DNA from: Splendidivirga corallicola
GTDB lineage: Bacteria > Bacteroidota > Bacteroidia > Cytophagales > Cyclobacteriaceae
Length of the DNA stretch: 64,000 nt
Assembly: GCA_030442035.1 (NCBI GenBank)
Contig: JAUJEA010000009.1
Span: 186,001 to 250,000, forward strand
Reading direction: 5' to 3'
Shown here: piece by piece, positions 38,022-46,456 of the stretch
How positions within the stretch are numbered: the first letter of the stretch is position 1
Layout: each line of letters begins with the position of its first letter
Made by a program: the position numbers and the translations under genes
The notes under the pieces: generated by a model
What the model was told of the DNA's origin: nothing
Database searches by the model: none
What the model saw: only the letters and a program-made list of their open reading frames with translations

Positions 38022-38482
38022 TCGTTAGTAATTTCAAGAAAGTTTCCGTTGACAAACGTTCTGTATTCTTTGAGAGAAATGCTGGCTGGGCCACCGGTTG
38101 GAAAGCCTTGAAAATCAAAAGAAGAATTACAACATGGATCAATCATGAATAAGCCCGATTGATCAACTTCTACACGGGCACAATCATTTAAGGGTTCATA
38201 AGTGCAATTACGTTCAAAAGCTCGATAATGGGTATTGCTCTCACGATAAATAATGATTCCCCTTACACCTCCATCGATTTGCACATAACCCCCAATGGTC
38301 TTTAATGGTAGCAATTCGAACTTATTTAGATTTAAGCTTAGATCAACGAAAGCATAAGGAATAATACCCCCACCATCCGGGTTTTCTTCACACCCTGAGC
38401 TTGTTATAAGAAATAAGCATGAACATATAGCGACCAGGAATCTACTAATAGTCGTAAAACCCTTTTTTAGTTTTACGTCCAT
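38018..38482 (-). CDS. Exported protein with degenerate Rieske-like fold
   Basis: 154 residues from the ATG at 38482; an upstream ATG at 38536 lies deep in the neighbouring gene. An N-terminal hydrophobic segment ends ITSSGC (Cys 31), possibly a lipobox though the -3 residue is unusual. The C-terminal 70 residues keep Rieske-like spacing (C93-T-Y, then D-P-C-C-N-S-S-F near 115-122, G-F-P-x-x-G-P-A and L-x-x-Y). The two His ligands are replaced by Tyr 95 and Cys 118, so a [2Fe-2S] Rieske cluster is unlikely. It overlaps the 3-hydroxyacyl-CoA dehydrogenase end by 38 bases. Confidence 0.7.
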   Translation of the reverse strand: MDVKLKKGFTTISRFLVAICSCLFLITSSGCEENPDGGGIIPYAFVDLSLNLNKFELLPLKTIGGYVQIDGGVRGIIIYRESNTHYRAFERNCTYEPLNDCARVEVDQSGLFMIDPCCNSSFDFQGFPTGGPASISLKEYRTFVNGNFLEITND

Positions 38483-39302
38483 GATGTCCGGCGTCAACCT
38501 TTTGTTGTTGAATTCTATTTGGTCTGAACTTAGCATCCTGATGAAATGCGTTAAACATTGATTGTGTTACAGAAAAATTGGTATCTACTCCTATGAGATC
38601 CATAAGTCTGAACGGTCCCATCCTGAAACCCGTAGACTCAATTAACTTGTCCAAAGTTTCGAAGTCGGTAACACCTTCCTCTATAATTTTCAAGCTTTCA
38701 ACATAAAAATGTCTGGCTACCCTATTAACGATAAAACCTGGGGAATCATTTACCGACACTGGTTTTTTACCTAATTTAACGGCGAGTTCTTTAATTGTTG
38801 TTATTGTTTGAGAGTTCGTTGATGCTCCCGAAATAACTTCCACCAATTTCATAATATGTGCGGGATTAAAGAAATGCATTCCCGCAAACCTTTCAGGGTT
38901 TTTTAATTTGGCACCAATTTGCGTTATTGGAATGGATGAAGTGTTGGAAGTCAAGATAGTTGAAGGGGAATTAATTGATTCCAGTTCCTGGAATAACTTT
39001 GTTTTAACCTCTAGTTTTTCAACAACAGCTTCAACAATAAAATCAGCAGTTAATTCATTGAAATTATCCGATATGGATAGTCTATTCAGTGTACTCTCCT
39101 TTAGTGATTCATCCACTTTCCCCTTTTCAATGCCCTTATCTAAATTCTTCTCTATCTCTTTTAGTGCATTTTCCAATGCATATGAATCAAGGTCATAGAT
39201 TAAGGTTTTATAACCGGCCATTGCACAAATCTGAGCAATTCCCTGTCCCATAGTACCTGCTCCAACGATACCTATTAGTTTGATGTCGGAAAATTTAATC
39301 AT
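38445..39302 (-). CDS. 3-hydroxyacyl-CoA dehydrogenase (3-hydroxybutyryl-CoA type)
   Basis: 285 residues, the single-function length. The NAD-binding motif GIVGAGTMGQGIAQ is at the N-terminus (about 11-24). The catalytic region GMHFFNPAHIMKLVEV and the domain-linking segment PGFIVNRV are present, and the C-terminal domain ends with the usual GRKTKKGFYDY. It oxidises 3-hydroxyacyl-CoA (or reduces acetoacetyl-CoA) in beta-oxidation or butyrate-type pathways. No thiolase or crotonase gene is adjacent. pheS lies 12 bases upstream on the same strand. Confidence 0.95.
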   Translation of the reverse strand: MIKFSDIKLIGIVGAGTMGQGIAQICAMAGYKTLIYDLDSYALENALKEIEKNLDKGIEKGKVDESLKESTLNRLSISDNFNELTADFIVEAVVEKLEVKTKLFQELESINSPSTILTSNTSSIPITQIGAKLKNPERFAGMHFFNPAHIMKLVEVISGASTNSQTITTIKELAVKLGKKPVSVNDSPGFIVNRVARHFYVESLKIIEEGVTDFETLDKLIESTGFRMGPFRLMDLIGVDTNFSVTQSMFNAFHQDAKFRPNRIQQQKVDAGHHGRKTKKGFYDY

Positions 39303-39314
39303 TCCATTGGGAAT

Positions 39315-40340
39315 TTATGAGAAGGACTTAAACTGTCTTAGAAATCTAATATCATTCTCTGTGAAGAGTCGCAGATCTTTGATTTGATATTTGAGCATGG
39401 CAATTCTCTCTATACCCATACCAAATGCAAATCCTGTGTATTCATTGGAATCAATTCCGCAGTTTTCCAAAACGTTTGGGTCTACCATTCCGGTACCTCC
39501 AATTTCCACCCAGCCGCTGTATTTACAAATATTGCAACCATCGCCATGACAAATTTGACAAGATATGTCCAGTTCTGCACTTGGTTCAGTAAATGGAAAA
39601 AACGAAGGTCTGAATCTCACCTTTGTGTCTTGATGGAACATTTCCTTGGCAAAGTGATACAATGTTTGTTTTAAATCAACAAAGCTCACATTTTTATCAA
39701 CGTATAGGCCTTCCATTTGATGGAAAACACAATGAGCCCTCGCAGAAATAGCTTCATTTCTAAAAACACGTCCGGGCGATAAGGTTCGGATTGGTGGTTT
39801 CTTATTCTCCATTACCCTGACCTGTACTGATGAGGTATGTGTTCTTAGTGCTACATCAGGATTCTTTTCAATGAAAAAGGTATCCTGCATTTCTCTTGCA
39901 GGGTGGTTTTCCGGGAAATTAAGTGCTGTAAAATTATGCCAATCATCCTCAATCTCCGGCCCTTCTGAGATATTAAACCCCATTCTTTCGAATATCTCTA
40001 TAAAACGCCTCCTTGTGATGGTTAATGGATGGATTGTCCCTAATTCATTTGGAACAGGCGGTAACGAAAGATCTACAGCGCTTTCAGTAGGTGAAGCCGA
40101 GGAACTTTTGAGATCAGCGATGAGCTCTTTAAACTTTGTTTGAGCAGAGTCCTTCAAATCGTTGAGTACTACACCAAACTCTTTCCTGTCTTCCGCAGCG
40201 ATATTTTTCATTTCACCGAAGAGATCGGTGATCACACTTTTACGACTAATGAATTTGAGCCTGAATTCTTCCAGTTCGGCTTCATTCTTAGCCATGAAGT
40301 TTTTGATTTGCTCCTTTATCGCATTGACCTTTTCATTCAT
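39315..40340 (-). CDS. pheS: Phenylalanine-tRNA ligase alpha subunit
   Basis: 341 residues from ATG 40340 (a TTG at 40355 would add five residues). The N-terminal coiled coil for tRNA binding is followed by the class II core: motif 2 region with FRNEAISARAHCVFHQMEG, and motif 3 GMGIERIAMLKY near the C-terminus. It charges tRNA-Phe together with PheT, whose gene is not in the window. The separation of pheS from pheT is common in Bacteroidota. Confidence 0.97.
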   Translation of the reverse strand: MNEKVNAIKEQIKNFMAKNEAELEEFRLKFISRKSVITDLFGEMKNIAAEDRKEFGVVLNDLKDSAQTKFKELIADLKSSSASPTESAVDLSLPPVPNELGTIHPLTITRRRFIEIFERMGFNISEGPEIEDDWHNFTALNFPENHPAREMQDTFFIEKNPDVALRTHTSSVQVRVMENKKPPIRTLSPGRVFRNEAISARAHCVFHQMEGLYVDKNVSFVDLKQTLYHFAKEMFHQDTKVRFRPSFFPFTEPSAELDISCQICHGDGCNICKYSGWVEIGGTGMVDPNVLENCGIDSNEYTGFAFGMGIERIAMLKYQIKDLRLFTENDIRFLRQFKSFS

Positions 40341-40368
40341 AGATCTTAGACTCAATGTTTATAATCAC

Positions 40369-41649
40369 TTATATGATCATGCCTGCACCAACGGTCTCAT
40401 TGGTAAACTCGTCAATAAGAATTACACTTCCGGTAGCTCTATTTTTTCTATAACTGTCATAGAATAACGGTCCTGTTGTCCTTATTAAGATTCTGCCAAT
40501 ATCATTTAGGCCGATATTCTTATCATCTTCAATTTTGTGCAATGTATTAATATTTACTTTGTATCGGATATCTTTTACGATACACCGCACGTCTTTGCTT
40601 GTATGCTTAACAGCGTATTTGCCACCCTGAACCAAAGCTTTTTCGTTCAGCCAACAAACCATTAATTCGATATCCTGGCCAACTTTAGTTTGATTATTAG
40701 GTTTGACAATAATGTCACCGCGACTAACATCAATGTCATCCTCTAGCGTCATAACCACAGACATCGGTGGGAATGCTTCCTCAATTGGACCATCCATGGT
40801 CTGGATTGCTTTTACTTTTGAAGTAAAGCCAGAAGGAAGCGCCACAACCTCATCACCCGCTTTGAAAATTCCTCCCTCTACTCGACCGGCATAGCCTCTA
40901 AAGTCATGATATTCATCGGATAAAGGTCTGATGACTCTTTGAATTGGAAAGCGGCTGTCCACATGGTTGAGATCGCTCGAAATATGCACATTTTCCAAAG
41001 TATACAATAAAGGCCCTCCTTTGTACCAAGGCATGTTCGTAGATTTCTCTACGACGTTGTCACCATGAAGAGCACTTATTGGAATATAATGCAAATCCGG
41101 GATGTCCAGTTTGGAGCTGAAATCCTCAAAATCTTTTTTGATCTTGTTAAAGAATTCTTCTTTGTAATCAACAAGATCCATTTTATTAACACAAACAACC
41201 AGATGTTTTATTTGTAGGAGTGATGCGATAAAGGCATGCCTGCAAGTCTGTTCAACCACACCATTTCTGGCATCAACCAAAATAATCGCCAGGTTAGCCG
41301 TAGAGGCTCCTGTTACCATGTTGCGTGTGTATTGTATATGACCCGGCGTGTCAGCAATAATAAATTTTCGATTAGGTGTTGCAAAGTAACGATAAGCAAC
41401 ATCGATCGTAATTCCCTGCTCTCTTTCGGCACGTAGTCCATCGGTTACCAGGGCCAAATTCACATAACCGTCTCCACGAAGCTCACTGGATTTTTCAACT
41501 GCTTCCAACTGGTCCTCAAAAATAGCTTTACTATCATAAAGTAATCTTCCGATCAGTGTGCTTTTCCCGTCATCCACACTTCCTGCGGTTGTGAACCTGA
41601 GCAGGTCCATATTTAAATAGTCTTTAGAACTTAATGTATTATTATCCAT
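40369..41649 (-). CDS. cysN: Sulfate adenylyltransferase subunit 1 (GTPase)
   Basis: 426 residues, without the C-terminal APS-kinase domain found in CysNC fusions; a separate cysC is present. G-domain motifs of the EF-Tu-like family are present: GSVDDGKST (P-loop), DTPGH (in IADTPGHIQYTRNM), and NKMD. It hydrolyses GTP to drive formation of adenosine 5'-phosphosulfate by CysD. It lies 26 bases after cysD in the order cysC-cysD-cysN. Confidence 0.97.
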   Translation of the reverse strand: MDNNTLSSKDYLNMDLLRFTTAGSVDDGKSTLIGRLLYDSKAIFEDQLEAVEKSSELRGDGYVNLALVTDGLRAEREQGITIDVAYRYFATPNRKFIIADTPGHIQYTRNMVTGASTANLAIILVDARNGVVEQTCRHAFIASLLQIKHLVVCVNKMDLVDYKEEFFNKIKKDFEDFSSKLDIPDLHYIPISALHGDNVVEKSTNMPWYKGGPLLYTLENVHISSDLNHVDSRFPIQRVIRPLSDEYHDFRGYAGRVEGGIFKAGDEVVALPSGFTSKVKAIQTMDGPIEEAFPPMSVVMTLEDDIDVSRGDIIVKPNNQTKVGQDIELMVCWLNEKALVQGGKYAVKHTSKDVRCIVKDIRYKVNINTLHKIEDDKNIGLNDIGRILIRTTGPLFYDSYRKNRATGSVILIDEFTNETVGAGMII

Positions 41650-41675
41650 AATAGAGTTTCAACGAATTCAAAATG

Positions 41676-42581
41676 TTAAAAATACCCCTGCTTCTTTCTA
41701 TCTTCCATTGCCGCTTCAGATCTCTTATCATCTGCTCTGCCACCTCTTTCGGTCTCTCTTGCTGCAGCGACTTCTTGTATAATATCTTCTATAGATGAGG
41801 CTGCTGATTCAACGGCACCGGTACAGGTCATATCACCTACAGTTCTGAACCTTATTTGTCGTTGTTCATATTGTTCGTTACCAATCAATGTGATATACTC
41901 CGACTTAGCCAATAGCACATTGTTTCTATTGACCACTTCTCTGTCATGGGAGAAGTATATTGTTGGAATTTCCAGCTTTTCTAAAGCAATGTATTGCCAA
42001 ACATCCATTTCAGTCCAGTTACTTAATGGGAATACTCTAAAATGTTCTCCCGGATGCTTTCTACCATTGAACAGATTCCAAAGTTCCGGTCTTTGATTTT
42101 TTGGATCCCATTGACCAAACTCATCCCGATGCGAGAAAAAGCGTTCCTTGGCTCTGGCTTTTTCCTCATCTCTTCTGGCCCCACCAAAAGCGGCATCAAA
42201 TTGAAACTCCTCAATGGCGTCTAACAACGTAATGGTCTGAAGGCCATTCCTGCTAGGGTTTGGCCCTTTTTCTTCAACAGCCTTCCCCTGCTTAATGGAA
42301 TCTTCCACGGACCTCACAATTAATTTGGCCCCGGTCTTTTCAACAAGCTTATCCCTGAAATCTATGGTTTCAGAAAAATTATGACCAGTGTCAATGTGCA
42401 TAAGAGGAAATGGTATTTTGGCTGGCCAGAATGCCTTTTGTGCCAACCGTACCATAACGATAGAATCTTTTCCACCTGAAAACAAAAGTACAGGCTTCTC
42501 AAACTGTGAAGCTACTTCTCTCATGATAAAAATAGCCTCCGACTCCAATTGCTTTAAATGCGTAAGATGATATGAATTCAT
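41676..42581 (-). CDS. cysD: Sulfate adenylyltransferase subunit 2
   Basis: 301 residues. The PP-loop SGGKDS is at 35-40, followed by the LMHIDTGHNF segment and the AFGGARRDEEKARAKERFFS loop. The C-terminal GRADDKRSEAAMEDRKKQGYF is typical of CysD. It makes APS from ATP and sulfate with CysN. It follows cysC by 12 bases. Confidence 0.97.
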   Translation of the reverse strand: MNSYHLTHLKQLESEAIFIMREVASQFEKPVLLFSGGKDSIVMVRLAQKAFWPAKIPFPLMHIDTGHNFSETIDFRDKLVEKTGAKLIVRSVEDSIKQGKAVEEKGPNPSRNGLQTITLLDAIEEFQFDAAFGGARRDEEKARAKERFFSHRDEFGQWDPKNQRPELWNLFNGRKHPGEHFRVFPLSNWTEMDVWQYIALEKLEIPTIYFSHDREVVNRNNVLLAKSEYITLIGNEQYEQRQIRFRTVGDMTCTGAVESAASSIEDIIQEVAAARETERGGRADDKRSEAAMEDRKKQGYF

Positions 42582-42593
42582 TATAGGAAAAGA

Positions 42594-43190
42594 TTAATTA
42601 ATCTTAATTCTTTGTGTAATACTTTCTTTAAGCTGTGATAGACAATCTTCCAAACTATCGACATCAGTTTTGAGTTCAAGATTTGGATGTTTAGGATTCT
42701 CAAAAGGAGAATCAATACCAGTAAAGTTTTTTATTTCTCCTTTTCTGGCCTTCGCATACAATCCTTTTACATCCCTTTCCTCGCAAACTTCCAGCGAGCA
42801 ATTGACAAAAACTTCGTAATACAGATCATTACCAATAATTGCTTTTGCCATTTGTCTTATTTCCTCCGTAGGGCTGATAAATGAACAAATTGTGACAACA
42901 CCACAATTTGCAAAGAGCTTGGCGACTTCAGCAACGCGACGGATATTTTCAGTTCTGTCTTCCTCTGAAAAACCGAGATTATTATTAAGCCCTGTTCTCA
43001 GATTATCCCCATCCAATATTTGAGTCAAATGACCTTTGTCGAAAAGCGTTCTTTCAAGGGATTTTGCCAAAGTACTTTTGCCAGATCCGGAAAGACCGAT
43101 CATCCAAATAACAACCCCCTTTTGACGAAGTAAATTTTCTTTGTCTTCTCTTTTGAGGATTTGATCGAATATGGGATGAATATTTTCCAA
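42594..43190 (-). CDS. cysC: Adenylylsulfate kinase
   Basis: 198 residues from TTG, a start that keeps the MENIHPIF opening seen in this family. The P-loop is GLSGSGKST (about 32-40), then DGDNLRTGLNNNLGF, FISPTEEIR and the KGLYAKARKGEIKNFTG segment. It phosphorylates APS to PAPS, either for assimilation or as sulfate donor for sulfotransferases. It is the first gene of cysC-cysD-cysN. A TATTTTTG box read on the minus strand sits 33 bases before the start. Confidence 0.96.
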   Translation of the reverse strand: MENIHPIFDQILKREDKENLLRQKGVVIWMIGLSGSGKSTLAKSLERTLFDKGHLTQILDGDNLRTGLNNNLGFSEEDRTENIRRVAEVAKLFANCGVVTICSFISPTEEIRQMAKAIIGNDLYYEVFVNCSLEVCEERDVKGLYAKARKGEIKNFTGIDSPFENPKHPNLELKTDVDSLEDCLSQLKESITQRIKIN

Positions 43191-43222
43191 AATAAATACT
43201 TGAGGATTTTATTAACAAGGTG

Positions 43223-43230
43223 CAAAAATA
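43223..43230 (-). promoter_or_regulatory. Candidate cysCDN promoter (-7 box TATTTTTG)
   Basis: On the minus strand the sequence is TATTTTTG followed by CACC, the same TAnnTTTGCACC context as at 21116. It is 33 bases from the cysC start. A second TATATTTG occurs just upstream (43244-43251). Confidence 0.5.
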
Positions 43231-43270
43231 ATATTAAATGGCTCAAATATAAATCTTTCTCAAATTATTA

Positions 43271-43278
43271 TAATTTTG
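43271..43278 (+). promoter_or_regulatory. Candidate cysQ promoter (-7 box TAATTTTG)
   Basis: TAATTTTG fits TAnnTTTG and lies 23 bases before the cysQ ATG. The run ATAATTTTGAATTCC is shared exactly with the gldK upstream region. No clear -33 TTG. Confidence 0.45.
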
Positions 43279-43300
43279 AATTCCCATAAATTTCTGGTGT

Positions 43301-44071
43301 ATGATAGATAATATAGAGATTCAGAATTTAATTAAGATCGCAAGAAAAGCAGGTAATGAAATTTTAAGAATTTATAATGATGAAAATGCCTCGACTGTTG
43401 TTGATCATAAGGATGATAATTCACCGCTTACTTTGGCCGATAAAGCCTCTCATAAGGTAATTGAGGAAGGGTTAACAAAACTGTATCCTAACATTCCGAT
43501 TATTTCTGAAGAAGGTAACGATATATCTTATGAAACCAGAAAACATTGGAATACATTTTGGTTAGTAGATCCTTTGGATGGTACCAAGGAATTTATAAAC
43601 AGAAATGGAGAATTTACTGTAAATATTGCCCTGATCGAAAATCGAAGACCTGTTCTGGGAATTGTATTTACTCCTGTTAAAAATGAGGTTTATTACGGAT
43701 CGTCCAGTATAGGTGCTTTTAAAATTGAAGGCAGCGATGGACCAAAGACGATAATTGTCAATAACACCGATGAGAATAGGGTTGCTGTAAGAAGTAAATC
43801 GCATGCCTCAATTGAGGAAGAAGCTCTCTTGAAGCGATACAAAGTTGTTGATAGTATTTCTGTGGGCAGCTCTTTAAAATTTTGTATGGTTGCTGAAGGA
43901 AAAGCAGACATCTATTATAGACATGGTCCTACAATGGAGTGGGATACCGCAGCCGGTCAAGCAGTTGTGGAGGCTGCGGGAGGAAAGGTCTATGTTGAAA
44001 CAAGCAGCCAGATGTTTACCTATAATAAAGAGAACCTATTGAATACCGGATTCTTGTGTTTGGGGTTCTAA
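43301..44071 (+). CDS. cysQ: 3'(2'),5'-bisphosphate nucleotidase
   Basis: 256 residues of the inositol-monophosphatase superfamily. Metal-binding motifs are SEEGND (about 68-73) and VDPLDGTKEFI (about 90-100), with WDTAAGQAVVEAAGG near the C-terminus. CysQ removes 3'-phosphate from PAP, the by-product of PAPS use, or from PAPS itself. It is divergent from cysCDN with 110 bases between, so both sides probably respond to the same need for activated sulfate. Confidence 0.95.
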   Translation: MIDNIEIQNLIKIARKAGNEILRIYNDENASTVVDHKDDNSPLTLADKASHKVIEEGLTKLYPNIPIISEEGNDISYETRKHWNTFWLVDPLDGTKEFINRNGEFTVNIALIENRRPVLGIVFTPVKNEVYYGSSSIGAFKIEGSDGPKTIIVNNTDENRVAVRSKSHASIEEEALLKRYKVVDSISVGSSLKFCMVAEGKADIYYRHGPTMEWDTAAGQAVVEAAGGKVYVETSSQMFTYNKENLLNTGFLCLGF

Positions 44072-44108
44072 TCTTGTAAATGCTCATTAACTAACCTACA
44101 CAGTTCTG

Positions 44109-45530
44109 CTAATAAGCATTTTCATCACCCTTTAGTAAGGCAGTGATGGTCAAGAAGATAATTTTGAAATCGAATATTAACGACCAGTTTGCAATATAAA
44201 ATCTATCAAGCTTAACCCTGTTTTTCATAAGGTTGATAGATTTAGTCTCGCCTCTGAAACCTTTGGCTTGTGCGAGCCCTGTAATGCCTGGCTTAACAAA
44301 GTGTCGAGTCATAAATTTCTCAATCAACTTTGAATATTCTTCAGTGTGTTTCAGCATATGTGGCCGAGGTCCGACCACAGACATTTGACCGATAAGGACA
44401 TTAAAGAATTGAGGAAGCTCATCTAAACTTGTTTTTCTCAGAAAAGCACCAATTTTAGTGATTCTTGAATCATTTCTGGAGGCCTGTTTCACATCAGCAT
44501 CGTTATTAACATGCATTGTCCTGAACTTATAGCAGAAAAATGAATTCCCATCCTTACCGGTTCTTTTTTGCTTAAAGAACACGGGTCCCTTGGAATCCAA
44601 TTTAACCAAGATGGCCAATAACGGAAACAACCATGAGAAAATAAATATGATAACGAGAGATGAAAAAATTATATCAAAAAACCTTTTGACTATTTGATTC
44701 TTGCTGTCATCCAAAGGCATGTCAGACACATTAAGAACCGGGATATAGTCATAACGTTCTAAACTAACACTCTTTGCAGAGAAGCCTCTGAAGTCTGTCA
44801 ACAATTTTATTTTTACTAAATGCTTATCTCCAAAGTCGATTAGTTTCTTGATCAGAGAATACTCAACGTAGGGTAGACAGCAATAGATATCATCAACTTG
44901 GTTCAACTTTACATATTCTTCGATTTCATCATAAGTGCCAAGTATTCTGTTACCTTGTTTCTTATTGTCAAAAAAACCTAGTAATCTGAAACCAAATTCG
45001 GGATGCAACCTAAAAAATCTATGTAGCTCTTCCGATAGTTCTCCATGTCCTACAATTACCACCCTTCGGAAATTGAATCCCTTCTTTCTGTATATTCTGA
45101 GTAAATAGAAGAATGCCGTTTTCCAAAAGAATAGTGAACCAGTAAAAATCACATAAGTGATGAGGAATTGTTCTCTTGAATAGATATCCGAAACCTTAAA
45201 AAGGAACCAGAAAGATGAAACTGAAAGTAAATGTAGTATGATTAATGTTAGATGGCTTCTTAGAATAGTAGCCATTCTTGAAATCCTTGATATTTTATAA
45301 GGCTTTAATATGATGGTGAGAAGCGCCCATGAAATATTAAAGAAAATCAAAAGATAAAGATAAGGGTCGCTCAGTAATCCATCGAAACCCGGAATTCGTT
45401 CATAGGAATCTCCGACCTCATTAAAAATGACGAATTTAAAATAGTAGGAAACTATGAAAGAAATATTGAGAAGGAGAATGTCTCCTATGGCATGAAAATA
45501 TTTTATGTATTTTGAATATCCTGTTGGCAA
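44109..45530 (-). CDS. Polyprenyl-phosphate hexose-1-phosphate transferase (WbaP/WcaJ type)
   Basis: 473 residues from TTG. Four N-terminal transmembrane helices (about 10-125) and a CoA-binding-like middle domain (about 150-260, VVIVGHGELSEELHRF) precede the C-terminal bacterial sugar transferase domain (about 280-470). The last shows KRFFDIIFS, KRTGKDGNSFFCYKFRTM, LRKTSLDELPQFFNVL and VGPRPHM. The enzyme starts exopolysaccharide or capsule repeat units by moving glucose-1-P or galactose-1-P to undecaprenyl phosphate. No other glycosyltransferase gene lies alongside. It converges with cysQ. Confidence 0.92.
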   Translation of the reverse strand: MPTGYSKYIKYFHAIGDILLLNISFIVSYYFKFVIFNEVGDSYERIPGFDGLLSDPYLYLLIFFNISWALLTIILKPYKISRISRMATILRSHLTLIILHLLSVSSFWFLFKVSDIYSREQFLITYVIFTGSLFFWKTAFFYLLRIYRKKGFNFRRVVIVGHGELSEELHRFFRLHPEFGFRLLGFFDNKKQGNRILGTYDEIEEYVKLNQVDDIYCCLPYVEYSLIKKLIDFGDKHLVKIKLLTDFRGFSAKSVSLERYDYIPVLNVSDMPLDDSKNQIVKRFFDIIFSSLVIIFIFSWLFPLLAILVKLDSKGPVFFKQKRTGKDGNSFFCYKFRTMHVNNDADVKQASRNDSRITKIGAFLRKTSLDELPQFFNVLIGQMSVVGPRPHMLKHTEEYSKLIEKFMTRHFVKPGITGLAQAKGFRGETKSINLMKNRVKLDRFYIANWSLIFDFKIIFLTITALLKGDENAY

Positions 45531-46003
45531 AGCTGTAAAATTTACTGGTTCTCAAAAATTCCTAGCACATGATAACCACAACTTTAGAAGGTCAGCATGT
45601 GCTACAAATTTGTTAGTTAATAATCGATTATTTTATTTATTATCAAATCTTTTGGTACATAAGTTAAGAATTCAATAAAGTCTGGCTTCAGGTCTTTCTC
45701 TACACATTTTCAAACAAAATCTATGACTAACAAATTACGTACCGCTTTTCGCCTCACTGGTCATTAATTAATATAGATGTGATTCGTAACCCTATTTTTA
45801 TAGTGCAAATGAACGCTACACGCTTTTCTTTTTTTTAACAACGAACCCTCAATCAGTTGACGTATACAAGACGCACACTTTCAAGTTTTGGTTTGCTTGC
45901 TGGTATTTAAATTATTGCTTTAGATAATTTTAAAGAATTATAATTTCTTTTAAATTAAAATGTTGACAATCAATTAAAACATTACCTTAAGCTGATTCAG
46001 TCA

Positions 46004-46023
46004 GGATCAATCTGCTTTGATCC
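46004..46023. repeat. Perfect hairpin in long gap
   Basis: GGATCAA (46004-46010) and TTGATCC (46017-46023) around a six-base loop. No T-run on either side. Confidence 0.4.
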
Positions 46024-46093
46024 AATTGGTGTAGGACTACCTGCTTATTTCTGTCCCGCTAAATCTACTTTTAAGCCTAACTCAATTTTGCCG

Positions 46094-46101
46094 CAAATAT
46101 A
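46094..46101 (-). promoter_or_regulatory. Candidate -7 box (TATATTTG) facing the sugar-transferase gene
   Basis: Minus-strand TATATTTG followed by CGGC. It fits TAnnTTTG, but no TTG was found at the -33 distance, and the next start is 564 bases away. Confidence 0.35.
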
Positions 46102-46456
46102 AAATTCCTAAAGCATTTAAAACCCGAAATCACAAAGAACTTTTAATTTTTTTTTGTAGTCCTCAAACACGGTGGAAACGAATCTTAACAGATTGGTTCA
46201 ACTTCTATGATGAGTACTATCTACATGACGCACTTTTGATTCAAAAAGTGGTAAAAGGTTTAAAGAATATTTAAATTTTTTTTCACCCCTGAACCTTTAG
46301 TTTTTTTCAGCTTTGTAAGTAAAGTGACATAACCGTCCGATTTGGGAAAAATTTTTAGGGCTGGCTTGTAACAGTAAGTTTAATTTACTAAAATCAGGAA
46401 GACAATAAATTCATATAGATTTTCATTTTACACCCCTAAAGATTAAGGAAGAATTT

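Larger units (their letters stand above)
45531..46456. other. Long intergenic region without recognised gene
   Basis: 926 AT-rich bases between divergent genes, with no convincing reading frame. It contains a perfect seven-pair hairpin (46004-46023, GGATCAA/TTGATCC), another at 46231-46250 (CACTTTT/AAAAGTG), and a TATATTTG box on the minus strand (46094-46101). If that box is used, the sugar-transferase message would have a leader of about 560 bases. A small RNA cannot be excluded. Confidence 0.5.

Noticed and set aside
38482-38536. Upstream start for the Rieske-like exported protein
   Set aside because: It would put 18 charged residues before the signal segment and deepen the overlap with the dehydrogenase gene.
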